Shown here one piece after another: positions 41,661-48,613 of a stretch of DNA of 64,000 bases. Under the pieces are notes generated by a model. That model saw only the letters and a program-made list of their open reading frames with translations. It did no database searches and was not told the DNA's origin. The position numbers and the translations under genes are program-made. The DNA is taken from the NCBI GenBank assembly GCA_025141675.1, contig CP081161.1, positions 2,206,001 through 2,270,000 of the forward strand, given 5' to 3'. Origin of the DNA: Rhodobacteraceae bacterium S2214 (GTDB lineage: Bacteria > Pseudomonadota > Alphaproteobacteria > Rhodobacterales > Rhodobacteraceae). Position 1 is the first letter of the stretch; each line of letters opens with the position of its first letter.

Positions 41661-42206
41661 ATGGACGGAACCCTTGCCCTTATCTGGTTGCTGACAAGCG
41701 TCGCTGACATGACGGCGAATGACTGCCCGAACGAAGGCTGCCTGATCAAAGAACCCGCGCAAGCGCGCCTGTCCTACCAATTCGCCGACGTGCAATTCAA
41801 CGATGAAAGCATCGCCGAAGAATTCTACATGGGCTACGACAGCCACCGCCGCAAAGGACCGTTCCAACCGACCTATGGACTGTCCCTGACAACGGACGGA
41901 TCGGCATGGTTTGGTGTCGGCTGGAAATGGACATCGCAAAACGTCTTTGACAGCCCGCTGTTCATTGAAACATCCATGATGCCGGGCCTTTACGCGCCAC
42001 GCGAAGGAATTGACCTTGGCGGCGCGCTGCAATTCCGGTCAGCTTTTGGGATCGGGTATGAATTCGACAACGGCAGCACAATCACAGTCGCCTATGATCA
42101 CAGATCCAACGCAGACACCCACGCACGTAACCCGGGGCTTGAGACTCTGTCCATCCGCTACGCAGTCGAATGGGAAAACGGACCGCAGATCACGTCACGG
42201 TTCTAG
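41661..42206 (+). CDS. PagL-like lipid A 3-O-deacylase (acyloxyacyl hydrolase family)
   Basis: A 181-residue protein resembling outer-membrane lipid A deacylase PagL. The C-terminal signature has the same layout: a His-x-Ser-Asn-Ala run (DHRSNAD, about residue 150) and a downstream Glu in NPGLETLSIRY, matching the His-Ser-Glu triad of PagL. The N-terminus is hydrophobic but short for a signal peptide. Follows the TetR gene by 26 bp, suggesting possible co-regulation. Assignment is by motif; catalytic activity is inferred. Confidence 0.65.
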   Translation: MDGTLALIWLLTSVADMTANDCPNEGCLIKEPAQARLSYQFADVQFNDESIAEEFYMGYDSHRRKGPFQPTYGLSLTTDGSAWFGVGWKWTSQNVFDSPLFIETSMMPGLYAPREGIDLGGALQFRSAFGIGYEFDNGSTITVAYDHRSNADTHARNPGLETLSIRYAVEWENGPQITSRF

Positions 42207-42258
42207 CAACTGTGATCAGAATGGCACCGCCCCGAAACAGAGCGGTGCCAACATCACT

Positions 42259-43647
42259 TTACGTCAAACGATAGCGCAAGCTCGGCAACCACGACAGGAT
42301 GAACGCATCCACCGCCAGCACACAAAGCAACGCAATCCCAGCCATCGGGAACGCCATCGAGACGGCCAACCCCACGAACATTGCGCCCTGCCATAACGGC
42401 AGCTCTTTCGGCATTGGCGGCGCAGAAAGCCGGCCAGCGTGCGCGGGCTTGCGTTTCCACCACAGCACGACCGAACTGACGCACAGGAACAAGACGGACA
42501 GACAGATGATCGTGTTGGCCAGAACGCTCCATAACCCCAAGGTCCCCATGTGCAGCGCGATCCCAACTGCCATGGCTTTCCCCGCGACCGAATAATCATC
42601 GAACCGCACGTCAGCCAAAATCTTGCCTGAATACTGATCCACATGAACAGTCCGGTCGGACATCGGGTCAGTGCTATCCGTATTCATGGAATCGCGGCTT
42701 AGCGTCCACACACCCGTTGCCGAACGCGGCACGTTCAACTGATAGCGGGCATCGAACCCGATTTCACGCGCAAGCCGATCCACCGTGTCGATCGTCACCG
42801 GACCAGCATCCACACCAGCAACACCCGCATCACTCCCAGACGCAGGCAATGGTGTCTGCTCCAACGCCCACGGCACTTCACGGCGGTCGTGGTTCAAACT
42901 GGCATGGGTTTCATCCGACAATGGAACTTCGCTCCATTTTTCCGCAGGAAACTGGCTCCACGCTTGAACCATTTTACCGCCCCAGATTCCTGCCCACGAC
43001 AGGCCTGAAATCAGGAAGAACACCAAAAACAAGGATAACCAGATGCCAACAACGCCATGCAGCGATTTCCACAACGCGCGACCGCGGCCAAAAGTTGGAA
43101 CAAACGCACGACGCCATCCCGCACCGCGTGGCCACCACATATAAAGACCCGTGGCAATCAGGACCAACGCCAACGACGCGGCCGTCTCCAGCATCCGGTC
43201 CCCTGTGACACCAAGCATCAGATCACTGTGGATACCGTCGACGAAATCATACCATCCGCTCCGGCGTGGAAAAGTCTCGATCACCTCTGCGGTGTATAGA
43301 TCAACGGCGACCATCGTGGCATCGCCACCAGAATCGACGCGAAACAACGCCGCCACATCGGGTGTACGTGGGGCGACGTACTGCTTCAGCGTCCCGTCGG
43401 GTATGGCGGCCACAGCAGCATCCGCTTGTACGGAAACCGGCTGGATAATGTCCTGTGGGATCACGGCTGTCCGTTCCCCGTCTCTCCCGTCAATCCACGC
43501 GATCCACAGCATGGCCATCCCTGTGACCGCCAATACGGTCAGGAACGGAATTACAAATAAGCCAGCGTAGAAATGCCAGCGCCACGCGGCGAAATAGAGT
43601 TTGTTCACGCGGCCCTCGGGCGGCGCGGTAATGTCGGTTGCTTTCAT
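42259..43647 (-). CDS. PepSY-domain membrane protein
   Basis: A 462-residue protein of the PepSY-associated TM family, often linked to siderophore or metal reduction and uptake. About four membrane segments are seen (around residues 22-44, 140-165, 195-218, 370-395), with PepSY-like soluble parts between. The ATG at 43647 has GGAG 7-8 nt upstream. A secreted cysteine-containing protein gene lies 66 bp upstream on the same strand; relatives commonly adjoin TonB receptors, which are absent here. Confidence 0.82.
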   Translation of the reverse strand: MKATDITAPPEGRVNKLYFAAWRWHFYAGLFVIPFLTVLAVTGMAMLWIAWIDGRDGERTAVIPQDIIQPVSVQADAAVAAIPDGTLKQYVAPRTPDVAALFRVDSGGDATMVAVDLYTAEVIETFPRRSGWYDFVDGIHSDLMLGVTGDRMLETAASLALVLIATGLYMWWPRGAGWRRAFVPTFGRGRALWKSLHGVVGIWLSLFLVFFLISGLSWAGIWGGKMVQAWSQFPAEKWSEVPLSDETHASLNHDRREVPWALEQTPLPASGSDAGVAGVDAGPVTIDTVDRLAREIGFDARYQLNVPRSATGVWTLSRDSMNTDSTDPMSDRTVHVDQYSGKILADVRFDDYSVAGKAMAVGIALHMGTLGLWSVLANTIICLSVLFLCVSSVVLWWKRKPAHAGRLSAPPMPKELPLWQGAMFVGLAVSMAFPMAGIALLCVLAVDAFILSWLPSLRYRLT

Positions 43648-43713
43648 GATTTGGCTCCAAGCCTTGAGACCCGCTTGCAAGCGGGCGAAATTGAACTCTG
43701 TTGGGTGAAGAGA

Positions 43714-44082
43714 TCAGGCTTGGGGTGGTGCGCGTGTCAGTCGCGCAGGATCAAGTGGGCGCGCGTTGTGCAGTTGAACGGCGACAAAGGTTTGAATGCG
43801 CGTCTGTTCCAGCAGACGCATTGGAATGCCGTGGCAATCACGCGGAATAAGCGCGCCACCCGCCAGACGGCAGGCCTCGCACTTTTGACCCACGGCATTG
43901 TCCTGCCCGCCTGTATCGCCACAAATGTCAGACAACGAACCGCCAGCAGCGACATAGGCTGCAAGCTCGGGCGTCATTTCAGATTGAACTGCGGGAGAAT
44001 GGGCAAATCCGGACATCACCATCGCGCAAATCAGCGCAACGGGCGTCAAAAGACTGGAAATGATCCGCAACGCTTTGAACAT
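43714..44082 (-). CDS. Secreted cysteine-containing protein, possibly DUF2946
   Basis: A 122-residue protein with a signal peptide (residues about 1-27) and an exposed segment with SLSDICGDTGG and KCEACRLAGG, giving three cysteines suited to metal or heme binding. It resembles the DUF2946 group often placed with PepSY/TonB copper or iron genes. Probably co-transcribed with the PepSY gene downstream. Metal binding is inferred only. Confidence 0.65.
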   Translation of the reverse strand: MFKALRIISSLLTPVALICAMVMSGFAHSPAVQSEMTPELAAYVAAGGSLSDICGDTGGQDNAVGQKCEACRLAGGALIPRDCHGIPMRLLEQTRIQTFVAVQLHNARPLDPARLTRAPPQA

Positions 44083-44130
44083 GCCACGCGACCTAGATCA
44101 TTTCGAAGGCGGACACGAGAGGCCATTTAC

Positions 44131-44160
44131 CAAAAAGGGCGCCCAACCGGACGCCCTTTC
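44131..44160 (-). terminator. Terminator hairpin (GGGCGTCC-type)
   Basis: In the minus direction, GGGCGTCC, loop GGTT, GGGCGCCC with a single internal mismatch, then TTTTTGG. It follows the stop of the 56-residue membrane protein at 44208. A near-identical hairpin lies at 46175-46202. Confidence 0.8.
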
Positions 44161-44207
44161 CACAGCAATCGGCCCACCAACAACAAGGTCCGCACGTCAC
44201 GATCAAA

Positions 44208-44378
44208 TCACGACATCATCAAGATCAAATAAACCGCCGTCGTCAGCACCGCATGAACGCGGGGCCAACGATCAGTCGCGGCCCACATAGCCAAGACCGC
44301 AAAAACCGCATTAATAACCACATCCTGAGCCAGCATCGCATTGGCCCACTCAATGAAAAGTTGTAGATACCACATCAT
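44208..44378 (-). CDS. Small two-span membrane protein, 56 residues
   Basis: Begins ATG-ATG at 44378 with GGGAGA about 10 nt upstream and is followed 48 bp downstream by a U-tailed terminator hairpin, which together make a real gene likely. The product has two hydrophobic stretches (about residues 19-34 and 41-55) joined by WAATDRWPR. Frame is open farther upstream but that part shows no ribosome site. Function unknown. Confidence 0.6.
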   Translation of the reverse strand: MMWYLQLFIEWANAMLAQDVVINAVFAVLAMWAATDRWPRVHAVLTTAVYLILMMS

Positions 44379-44425
44379 AGGATAATCTCCCGTTACGCGG
44401 CGAGGCCCCGCCTGAGTTTCAGACG

Positions 44426-44437
44426 TTGTCCGGACAA
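44426..44437. promoter_or_regulatory. 12-bp perfect palindrome upstream of the HTH-TPR gene
   Basis: TTGTCCGGACAA is a perfect inverted repeat placed between possible -35 (TTTCAG) and -10 (TAAAAT) elements of the HTH-TPR gene with 18-bp spacing. A likely operator, protein unknown. Confidence 0.4.
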
Positions 44438-44480
44438 GACTAAAATCGCAGATCAGGGGCGAACGAACGAGATGAACAGA

Positions 44481-44530
44481 GTTGGCGTTGGTGGAACAGG
44501 GTTGGTAAGAGTTGGCTAAAGTTGAACGGG
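44481..44530. repeat. Five 10-bp-phased GTTGG-type repeats at the HTH-TPR gene start
   Basis: Starting at 44481, 44491, 44501, 44511 and 44521, each 10-bp unit begins with GTTGG or a one- or two-base variant (GTTGG, GTGGA, GTTGG, GTTGG, GTTGA). The spacing equals about one DNA turn, so a protein could line one face. The array ends 6 bp before the ATG at 44536. Confidence 0.55.
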
Positions 44531-44535
44531 CAACA

Positions 44536-46161
44536 ATGGTGGCTTTCGGCAAAGCCGTTCGCGCAGCAAGAATTGACAAAGGATGGTCCCATCCTCAGCT
44601 CGATCGACAGACCCAAGACGGTATCGACAAATCGCACTTGTCCGCGATCGAAACAGGAAAACGGAAGGGTTTGAGCCCCGTCACCGTCTCGCGCCTCGTC
44701 ACCGCGCTAGAGATGGACAAACAATGGGTGGATAGCTTCGTATCTGGCTCACCTGCGCCCGACAGTTCACCAAAGAATCCCCAGACCGCAGAAGAAAAGG
44801 AAAAACAGGAACAGACCGCGCAGCGGTTGACGGACAAGATCCACAAAGACCCAACCGCCCCGCCAGTCGCAGAAGCACTGCTCACAACACTGGCGTATGA
44901 ATTTGCTGGCGGACATTACCTCGACTTGCACACGGCCTATACGGCGCTGCGCCAAGCCCTCGAAGCCGCAGAAAACATTCGCAAACGCGGGGAAATGCCG
45001 CCGGACAATACGGGCAGCCAGTTGAATGCCGTGATGGCTGAGGTGGCAAAACTCAATGACAAAGGCGAGACGGAAGACGCCGACGCATTGCTGGATGCCG
45101 AAGAGGCCCGCCGACGCGAAGAGCGCGCAGCGGAGCGGGATCGGATGGAACAGGACGCACAAGCTTGGCTGACTGAACGGATCAACCAAGACCGCCTACG
45201 CAACCGCCCCGATCTGGCCGCGGAACGTATCGTGAGAAACCTGCGCGAATTTCCGAAAGGGAAACTGTTTTGGGCTGTCGATGACACGGCCGACAAATGG
45301 AAAAACCAAGGCGACAAGGCTGGTGATATCTTCGCCCTCGAAGTTGCGCTGGCGTTGGCGCAGGACAATTACAACAGGGCAAAAACCAAAAAACCGCTGG
45401 CCGCCAACGCACTCAAAACGCTTGGCTGGTGCCGTCTTCGTCTGGCGGAACGATCCAGTGAGGGTCACCATCTGATTAATGCACACCGCGCCCTTCGTGC
45501 TGCGGTTCAGAAGACGAGTAAGACCAAAGCCCCCCAGAATTGGTCTGCTCGTCAAGATGGCCTCGGTGGGGTTCTAAGGGAAATGGGCAAGCGCGAGAGA
45601 AACAAAGACCTACTAAAAAACGCCGTTTCCGCCCACCGCGCAGCGTTGAAGTTAGATCAAAAATCAGATTCAGATTATGTCAAACATCGCTGGAACAATC
45701 TCGGCATTGCACTTCAAGAATTGGGCGAGGTGACAGAAGACGCCGACATTCTTCGCGAGGCGGAAGCGACACTGACTGAAGCCCTCGCTCTCAAAGAAAA
45801 AGATCAAGATCATGATCTACTGGATTGGGAAATGAGCCAGTCCAACCTAGCCATTGCCCAACGATGGTTGGGCGCAGTCACGCGTGATCCGGCAAAGCTG
45901 CGAGAGGCCCGTGCGGGCTATACCGCTTGCGAAGATTTAGCATTTGAGACAGACGCACCGTTCGACTGGGCACGGCTCCAATGGAACATCGCCGATCTAG
46001 CCTTGGCCCGCTATCAGCTTGATCCCAATCCAGATTTTTTGGTCGAGGCACGCGCCTATCTCGCCCGCGCCCGCGCCTTTTTCGTCGATGGCTCAGACTA
46101 CCAAACAGAACGCTGCGATGACCTCTCAGTCCAAATCGAAGCCGCCGAAGCCGCCGCATAA
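44536..46161 (+). CDS. HTH-TPR protein of unknown function
   Basis: About 541 residues from this ATG (an in-frame TTG at 44512 would add eight). The N-terminus is an XRE-type helix-turn-helix (FGKAVRAARIDKGWSHPQLD ... HLSAIETGKRKGLSP). Next comes a charged, probably coiled-coil region (about residues 75-210, many E, K, A), then TPR-like repeats, each centred on WNNLGIALQELG, QSNLAIAQRWLG or related words. The protein is cytosolic. It may be a DNA-binding regulator whose TPR part senses a partner. Lies between two convergent units and has its own palindrome and phased repeats upstream. Similar TPR proteins occur scattered in alphaproteobacteria; no function is claimed. Confidence 0.75.
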   Translation: MVAFGKAVRAARIDKGWSHPQLDRQTQDGIDKSHLSAIETGKRKGLSPVTVSRLVTALEMDKQWVDSFVSGSPAPDSSPKNPQTAEEKEKQEQTAQRLTDKIHKDPTAPPVAEALLTTLAYEFAGGHYLDLHTAYTALRQALEAAENIRKRGEMPPDNTGSQLNAVMAEVAKLNDKGETEDADALLDAEEARRREERAAERDRMEQDAQAWLTERINQDRLRNRPDLAAERIVRNLREFPKGKLFWAVDDTADKWKNQGDKAGDIFALEVALALAQDNYNRAKTKKPLAANALKTLGWCRLRLAERSSEGHHLINAHRALRAAVQKTSKTKAPQNWSARQDGLGGVLREMGKRERNKDLLKNAVSAHRAALKLDQKSDSDYVKHRWNNLGIALQELGEVTEDADILREAEATLTEALALKEKDQDHDLLDWEMSQSNLAIAQRWLGAVTRDPAKLREARAGYTACEDLAFETDAPFDWARLQWNIADLALARYQLDPNPDFLVEARAYLARARAFFVDGSDYQTERCDDLSVQIEAAEAAA

Positions 46162-46174
46162 CCCCATCGCAAAC

Positions 46175-46202
46175 AAAAAGGGCGCCCAACCGGACGCCCC
46201 TT
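46175..46202 (-). terminator. Terminator after rpsI
   Basis: GGGGCGTCC, GGTT loop, GGGCGCCC and TTTTTG in the minus direction, placed 22 bp after the rpsI stop. Also usable as a weak stop for the HTH-TPR gene from the other side. Confidence 0.85.
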
Positions 46203-46223
46203 CCAAAACCATAGACCCAAAGC

Positions 46224-46721
46224 TTAACGCTTGGAGAACTGGAAGCTCTTACGCGCTTTTGCTTTACCGTACTTCTTACGCTCAACAACACGGCTATCGC
46301 GTGTGAGGAAGCCAGCAGCTTTCAGCGCAGGACGCAGGGCCGGATCATAAAGCTGAAGCGCTTTAGACACACCGTGTTTCACCGCACCAGCTTGACCGGA
46401 AAGACCACCGCCTTTGACAGTTGCGACAACGTCGAACTGACCAGCAACACCAGCAACAGAGAATGGCTGCGCCAAGATCATCTGCAGCACTGGACGTGCA
46501 AAGTAAGTGTTCATTTCTTTGCCGTTCACTGTGACCTTACCAGAACCTGGCTTGATCCAAACACGGGCAACAGCGTCTTTACGCTTACCAGTGGCATATG
46601 AACGACCCAGTTCGTCACGAACTGGTTCACGGTTGATTTGAACTTCAGCAACAGGTGCGTCAGCGACAACGCCTTCTGCAACCGCGCCGAGCTCTTCGAG
46701 AGAGTTGATCTGATCGGCCAT
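46224..46721 (-). CDS. rpsI: 30S ribosomal protein S9
   Basis: A 165-residue S9; the core ends in the conserved [28 protein letters not shown] tail (last residues [11 protein letters not shown]), which contacts P-site tRNA. Compared with the 130-residue E. coli protein it has an N-terminal acidic extension of about 35 residues, as in other alphaproteobacteria. The ATG shares one base with the rplM stop; the two form the usual rplM-rpsI operon. Confidence 0.97.
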   Translation of the reverse strand: MADQINSLEELGAVAEGVVADAPVAEVQINREPVRDELGRSYATGKRKDAVARVWIKPGSGKVTVNGKEMNTYFARPVLQMILAQPFSVAGVAGQFDVVATVKGGGLSGQAGAVKHGVSKALQLYDPALRPALKAAGFLTRDSRVVERKKYGKAKARKSFQFSKR

Positions 46722-47182
46722 TATGCAGTCCTCGTGTTCTTTTTGTTCATGGACTTAACGTCCAGAACTTCAGGCTTCTGGGCTTCCATGCCGTGCTCTG
46801 CACCAGCGAAGACGCGGATGTTTGTCATCTGCTTCTTGGACAGTGGACCACCAGGCAACATGCGCTGAACAGCTTTCATCAGAACGCGCTCAGGGTGCTT
46901 GCCTTCAAGGATCTCGCCTTTGGTGCGGGATTTGATCCCACCCACGTGGCCAGTGTGCCAGTAGTATTTTTCATCACGCTTGTTACCAGTCATCTGAACT
47001 TTGTCAGCGTTGATAACGATCACGTTGTCGCCCATGTCCATGGACGGCGTGAAGGATGCTTTGTGCTTGCCGCGCAAGCGCATGGCAATGATGGACGCCA
47101 AACGGCCCAGAACAACGCCTTCAGCGTCGATCAAGATCCATTTCTTGTCTACATCTGCCGGAGTCGCAGAAAAGGTTTTCAT
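46721..47182 (-). CDS. rplM: 50S ribosomal protein L13
   Basis: A 153-residue L13 with the family pattern [20 protein letters not shown] at the start, [23 protein letters not shown] centrally and [20 protein letters not shown]. First gene of the rplM-rpsI operon; the upstream 268 bp to the cysteine hydrolase gene probably carries its promoter and shows no further gene. Confidence 0.97.
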   Translation of the reverse strand: MKTFSATPADVDKKWILIDAEGVVLGRLASIIAMRLRGKHKASFTPSMDMGDNVIVINADKVQMTGNKRDEKYYWHTGHVGGIKSRTKGEILEGKHPERVLMKAVQRMLPGGPLSKKQMTNIRVFAGAEHGMEAQKPEVLDVKSMNKKNTRTA

Positions 47183-47450
47183 ATCTCACCAAAAAGGTTT
47201 GGGGGGACCATTACGGCCCCGTCATTCGGATAACGGGCTTATAAAGGTGTGCAGGACACAAACAAGAGAAAAAGAAGCAATTAAATCGTTGTATTTCAGC
47301 GGGTTAAAAATAAGGTATCAAAATACCCCACGCAATTATCACGCTACGGACGTTTCCGCACCGAAACTCACACCATTCCCCCTCATCCCCACCACAGCGA
47401 ACGCTTCGCTTCGCATGCACGCGCATGGAATGCTCAACGGACCAACTCGC

Positions 47451-48074
47451 TTATCGGTGCTTTGACATCGCTTCAATCACCGTCGCCCGATGCTGAACCG
47501 CGCCCGTTTGCAGGTATTCCATCGCTTTGAGTGCCGCGTCATGCGCCTCAACGGATGATCCACCGACACAGTCGGTCACGACGCGGCAGAAATAGTTAGA
47601 CTGATGCCCATCAACAAACGTATAGTGGACGCAGACATCGGTCAGCCCGCCGCACAGCAAAAGCGTGTCGACCTTCAGCCCCCGCAGCAGAATTTCCAGA
47701 TCAGTTCCAAAAAACGCGGAGTAACGCCGCTTCGGAATGATGTAGTCGCCTTTGCGATATCCCATTTCCTCTTTGGCGACATCTGTACGCGGGTCACCTT
47801 CCAGACAGTGAACGTCCTCGTCCCCGTCCAGCTCGCGTCCGAAATCAATAAGGTCAGATCGATGGATTTCCTGAATGAAAATCACCGGCACGTCGTTCTC
47901 ATGGGCGGCATCCACCAAGTCGCGCGCAGCGATCATCCGATCCTTGTAGCCCGGCATGTTATCGATGGACCGCACTTCACTATCGTCAATGAAGGTGCTT
48001 TTCTGAATGTCGATCACGATCAGTGCAGGCCGGCCTTCGATCAGATTTCTTGCTGTTTTGGTTGCTGTCGTCAT
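47451..48074 (-). CDS. Isochorismatase-family cysteine hydrolase in a guanidine-riboswitch operon
   Basis: A 207-residue hydrolase of the isochorismatase/nicotinamidase superfamily. The catalytic triad is complete: D22 (IVIDIQ), K115 (IIPKRRYSAF) and C148 (CGGLTDVCVHYT). Members hydrolyse amides such as nicotinamide, N-carbamoyl compounds, biuret and ureidoacrylate. AAGGGA lies upstream of ATG 48074, only 17 bp after the Gdx exporter gene, so it is on the same guanidine-controlled mRNA. This suggests a substrate related to guanidine or carboxylated or carbamoylated guanidine products, which is inference; nicotinamidase-like activity is equally possible from sequence. Confidence 0.88.
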   Translation of the reverse strand: MTTATKTARNLIEGRPALIVIDIQKSTFIDDSEVRSIDNMPGYKDRMIAARDLVDAAHENDVPVIFIQEIHRSDLIDFGRELDGDEDVHCLEGDPRTDVAKEEMGYRKGDYIIPKRRYSAFFGTDLEILLRGLKVDTLLLCGGLTDVCVHYTFVDGHQSNYFCRVVTDCVGGSSVEAHDAALKAMEYLQTGAVQHRATVIEAMSKHR

Positions 48075-48091
48075 TTTCGTGTCCCTTCGTA

Positions 48092-48409
48092 TTAATGCGC
48101 ATCTGATCCGATGAGAAACATCCCAATCATCAGAAAAATCAGACCTGCTATTCCGGCCATGCTAAGATTTTGATTGAACGCCATCACGCCCACAATCACC
48201 GATCCGACTGAACCGATCCCGGTCCAAATCGGATAGGCAATCCCAAGCGGTAGACGTGCCATCGCGGCATAAAGAGCCACAAGGCTCGCGATCATCGCAA
48301 CAAGCGTCAAAACGCCAAGCGTCCAAGAGAAACCAATACCAAGCTTCTTGAGCCCCGCGGCCCACGCGACTTCCAATGCACCTGCGATGAAAAGATAAAA
48401 CCAAGCCAT
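48092..48409 (-). CDS. gdx: Guanidinium exporter Gdx (SMR family)
   Basis: A 105-residue, four-helix small multidrug resistance protein of the SugE/Gdx subgroup. The proton- and substrate-coupling glutamate is E13 in GALEVAWAAGLK, and the W-A-x-G-L-K signature separates Gdx from EmrE-type exporters; YPIWTGIGSVGS is the conserved helix-3 region. The ATG at 48409 has GGAGGT 4 nt upstream; a GTG 12 nt earlier would sit inside the ribosome site. Control by a guanidine-II riboswitch directly upstream strongly supports guanidinium as the substrate. Confidence 0.93.
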   Translation of the reverse strand: MAWFYLFIAGALEVAWAAGLKKLGIGFSWTLGVLTLVAMIASLVALYAAMARLPLGIAYPIWTGIGSVGSVIVGVMAFNQNLSMAGIAGLIFLMIGMFLIGSDAH

Positions 48410-48427
48410 TTCGACCTCCACTATCCG

Positions 48428-48472
48428 CAGGTCGTCCTGACTAGTGCCCTGTCATGGCCGGGTCGTCCCGGC
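48428..48472 (-). ncRNA. Guanidine-II (mini-ykkC) riboswitch
   Basis: Two hairpins with identical ACGA loops on the minus strand: first GCCGGG-ACGA-CCCGGC (48457-48472) and second CAGG-ACGA-CCTG (48428-48439), joined by a 17-nt linker. The second stem is 18 nt before the ATG of gdx and 8 nt before the GGAGGT ribosome site. Paired hairpins with ACGR loops in front of an SMR gene define the guanidine-II class, where guanidine stabilises loop-loop pairing and exposes the ribosome site. Confidence 0.93.
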
Positions 48473-48613
48473 AGGCCTACGTCAAAGGGTTAAACGTGAC
48501 ATCAGGACTTGTCAATTTACCGGTCGACTAGGAATGGCGGCAAAAGAAACATCCTGTCGTGAGTCTTCAAAATCGGCTCAATCCACGTGCCGAACCGCCC
48601 GTAGCACCCCCAG

